Shown here in pieces: positions 12,149-12,316 of a DNA stretch of 12,316 nt. Position numbers and translations under genes: made by a program. This DNA comes from Solirubrobacteraceae bacterium. Its GTDB lineage: Bacteria > Actinomycetota > Thermoleophilia > Solirubrobacterales > Solirubrobacteraceae. The stretch spans positions 1 to 12,316 of the forward strand of contig JANJUA010000099.1 in the NCBI GenBank assembly GCA_024710825.1, given 5' to 3'. The notes under the pieces were generated by a model, which ran no database searches, was not told where the DNA came from, and worked only from the letters and a program-made list of their open reading frames with translations. Every line of letters begins with the position of its first letter. The first letter of the stretch is position 1.

Positions 12149-12316
12149 CCCGCCTGGGGGTGCTCGCGGACGTCCATGCCAACGAGCAGGCGCTCGACGC
12201 GGTGCTCTCGCATCTCGAAGCCTCCGGCGTGGAGGCGTTCGCGTGCGCCGGCGATCTCGTGGGCTACGGCGCGTCGCCCGACGCGTGCGTGCGCCGGACG
12301 CTCGGCCTGCCCGGCA
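12145..12316 (+). CDS. calcineurin-like metallophosphoesterase (partial, runs off right edge)
   Basis: The first 57 codons are visible. The metal-binding motifs of the YfcE/MJ0936-like phosphodiesterase group are present: Asp9-x-His11 in GVLADVHAN, and the GD..G motif in CAGDLVGYG with Asp37. The text matches typical family members ('D.H.N..AL.AVL..L' followed by 'GDLVGYG..P..CV'). The ATG at 12145 overlaps the TGA of the ATP-grasp gene by four bases (ATGA), so it belongs to the same operon. It may hydrolyse a phosphodiester or phosphomonoester related to the pathway. Its C-terminal half, which carries the remaining metal ligands, is outside the window. Confidence 0.85.
   Translation, partial: MTRLGVLADVHANEQALDAVLSHLEASGVEAFACAGDLVGYGASPDACVRRTLGLPG

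Overview
The window is a very GC-rich stretch with long spurious open frames on both strands. The gene types and promoter style suggest an actinobacterium, most like the Thermoleophilia/Solirubrobacterales. That placement is an inference from composition and gene families, not from a marker gene. No tRNA, rRNA, CRISPR array, insertion sequence or phage gene was seen, and no stretch over 300 bases lacks a gene.

Region 1 (1-2669) is vitamin B12 related, followed by small genes. A secreted transcobalamin-like (DUF4430) protein, cut by the left edge, reads leftward behind a clear cobalamin riboswitch. Reading rightward from the same control region is a PduO-type ATP:cob(I)alamin adenosyltransferase, which makes the ligand such riboswitches usually sense. 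The two promoters appear to overlap at their -10 boxes. A membrane-anchored alpha/beta esterase converges on the adenosyltransferase with a 34-base overlap. Two small genes follow (88 aa soluble, 56 aa two-helix membrane). The second ends in a 12-bp perfect hairpin that also contains the stop codon of the opposing cytochrome gene.

Region 2 (2679-6197, minus strand) is a four-gene respiratory operon: CuA-containing subunit II, a 666-aa heme-copper subunit I, and two paralogous membrane-anchored monoheme cytochromes c. Subunit I resembles ba3 (B-family) oxidases and keeps all metal-ligand histidines. It has Asn where oxygen reductases have the cross-linked Tyr, so it is a good candidate for a cytochrome c-dependent nitric oxide reductase rather than an O2 reductase. 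It also carries an unassigned C-terminal membrane extension.

Region 3 (6246-9822) holds envelope and hypothetical genes: a secreted pentapeptide-repeat protein made of two tandem, disulfide-capped solenoids behind a good promoter with a dyad on its -35; a DUF1963/YwqG-like protein with a twin-arginine-like N-terminus; a probably 5'-truncated gene; and a small secreted protein of unknown function.

Region 4 (9903 to the right edge) is a translationally coupled operon: a FemAB/Acetyltransf_6 protein, an ATP-grasp ligase and a calcineurin-like phosphoesterase (cut by the edge), joined by two 4-base ATGA overlaps. It may modify a peptide, glycan or small molecule; no substrate can be read from the sequence.

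Several genes have a TAnnnT box only 7-12 bases before the start codon, in some cases with nnGACC 17 bases further upstream. This points to widespread leaderless transcription.
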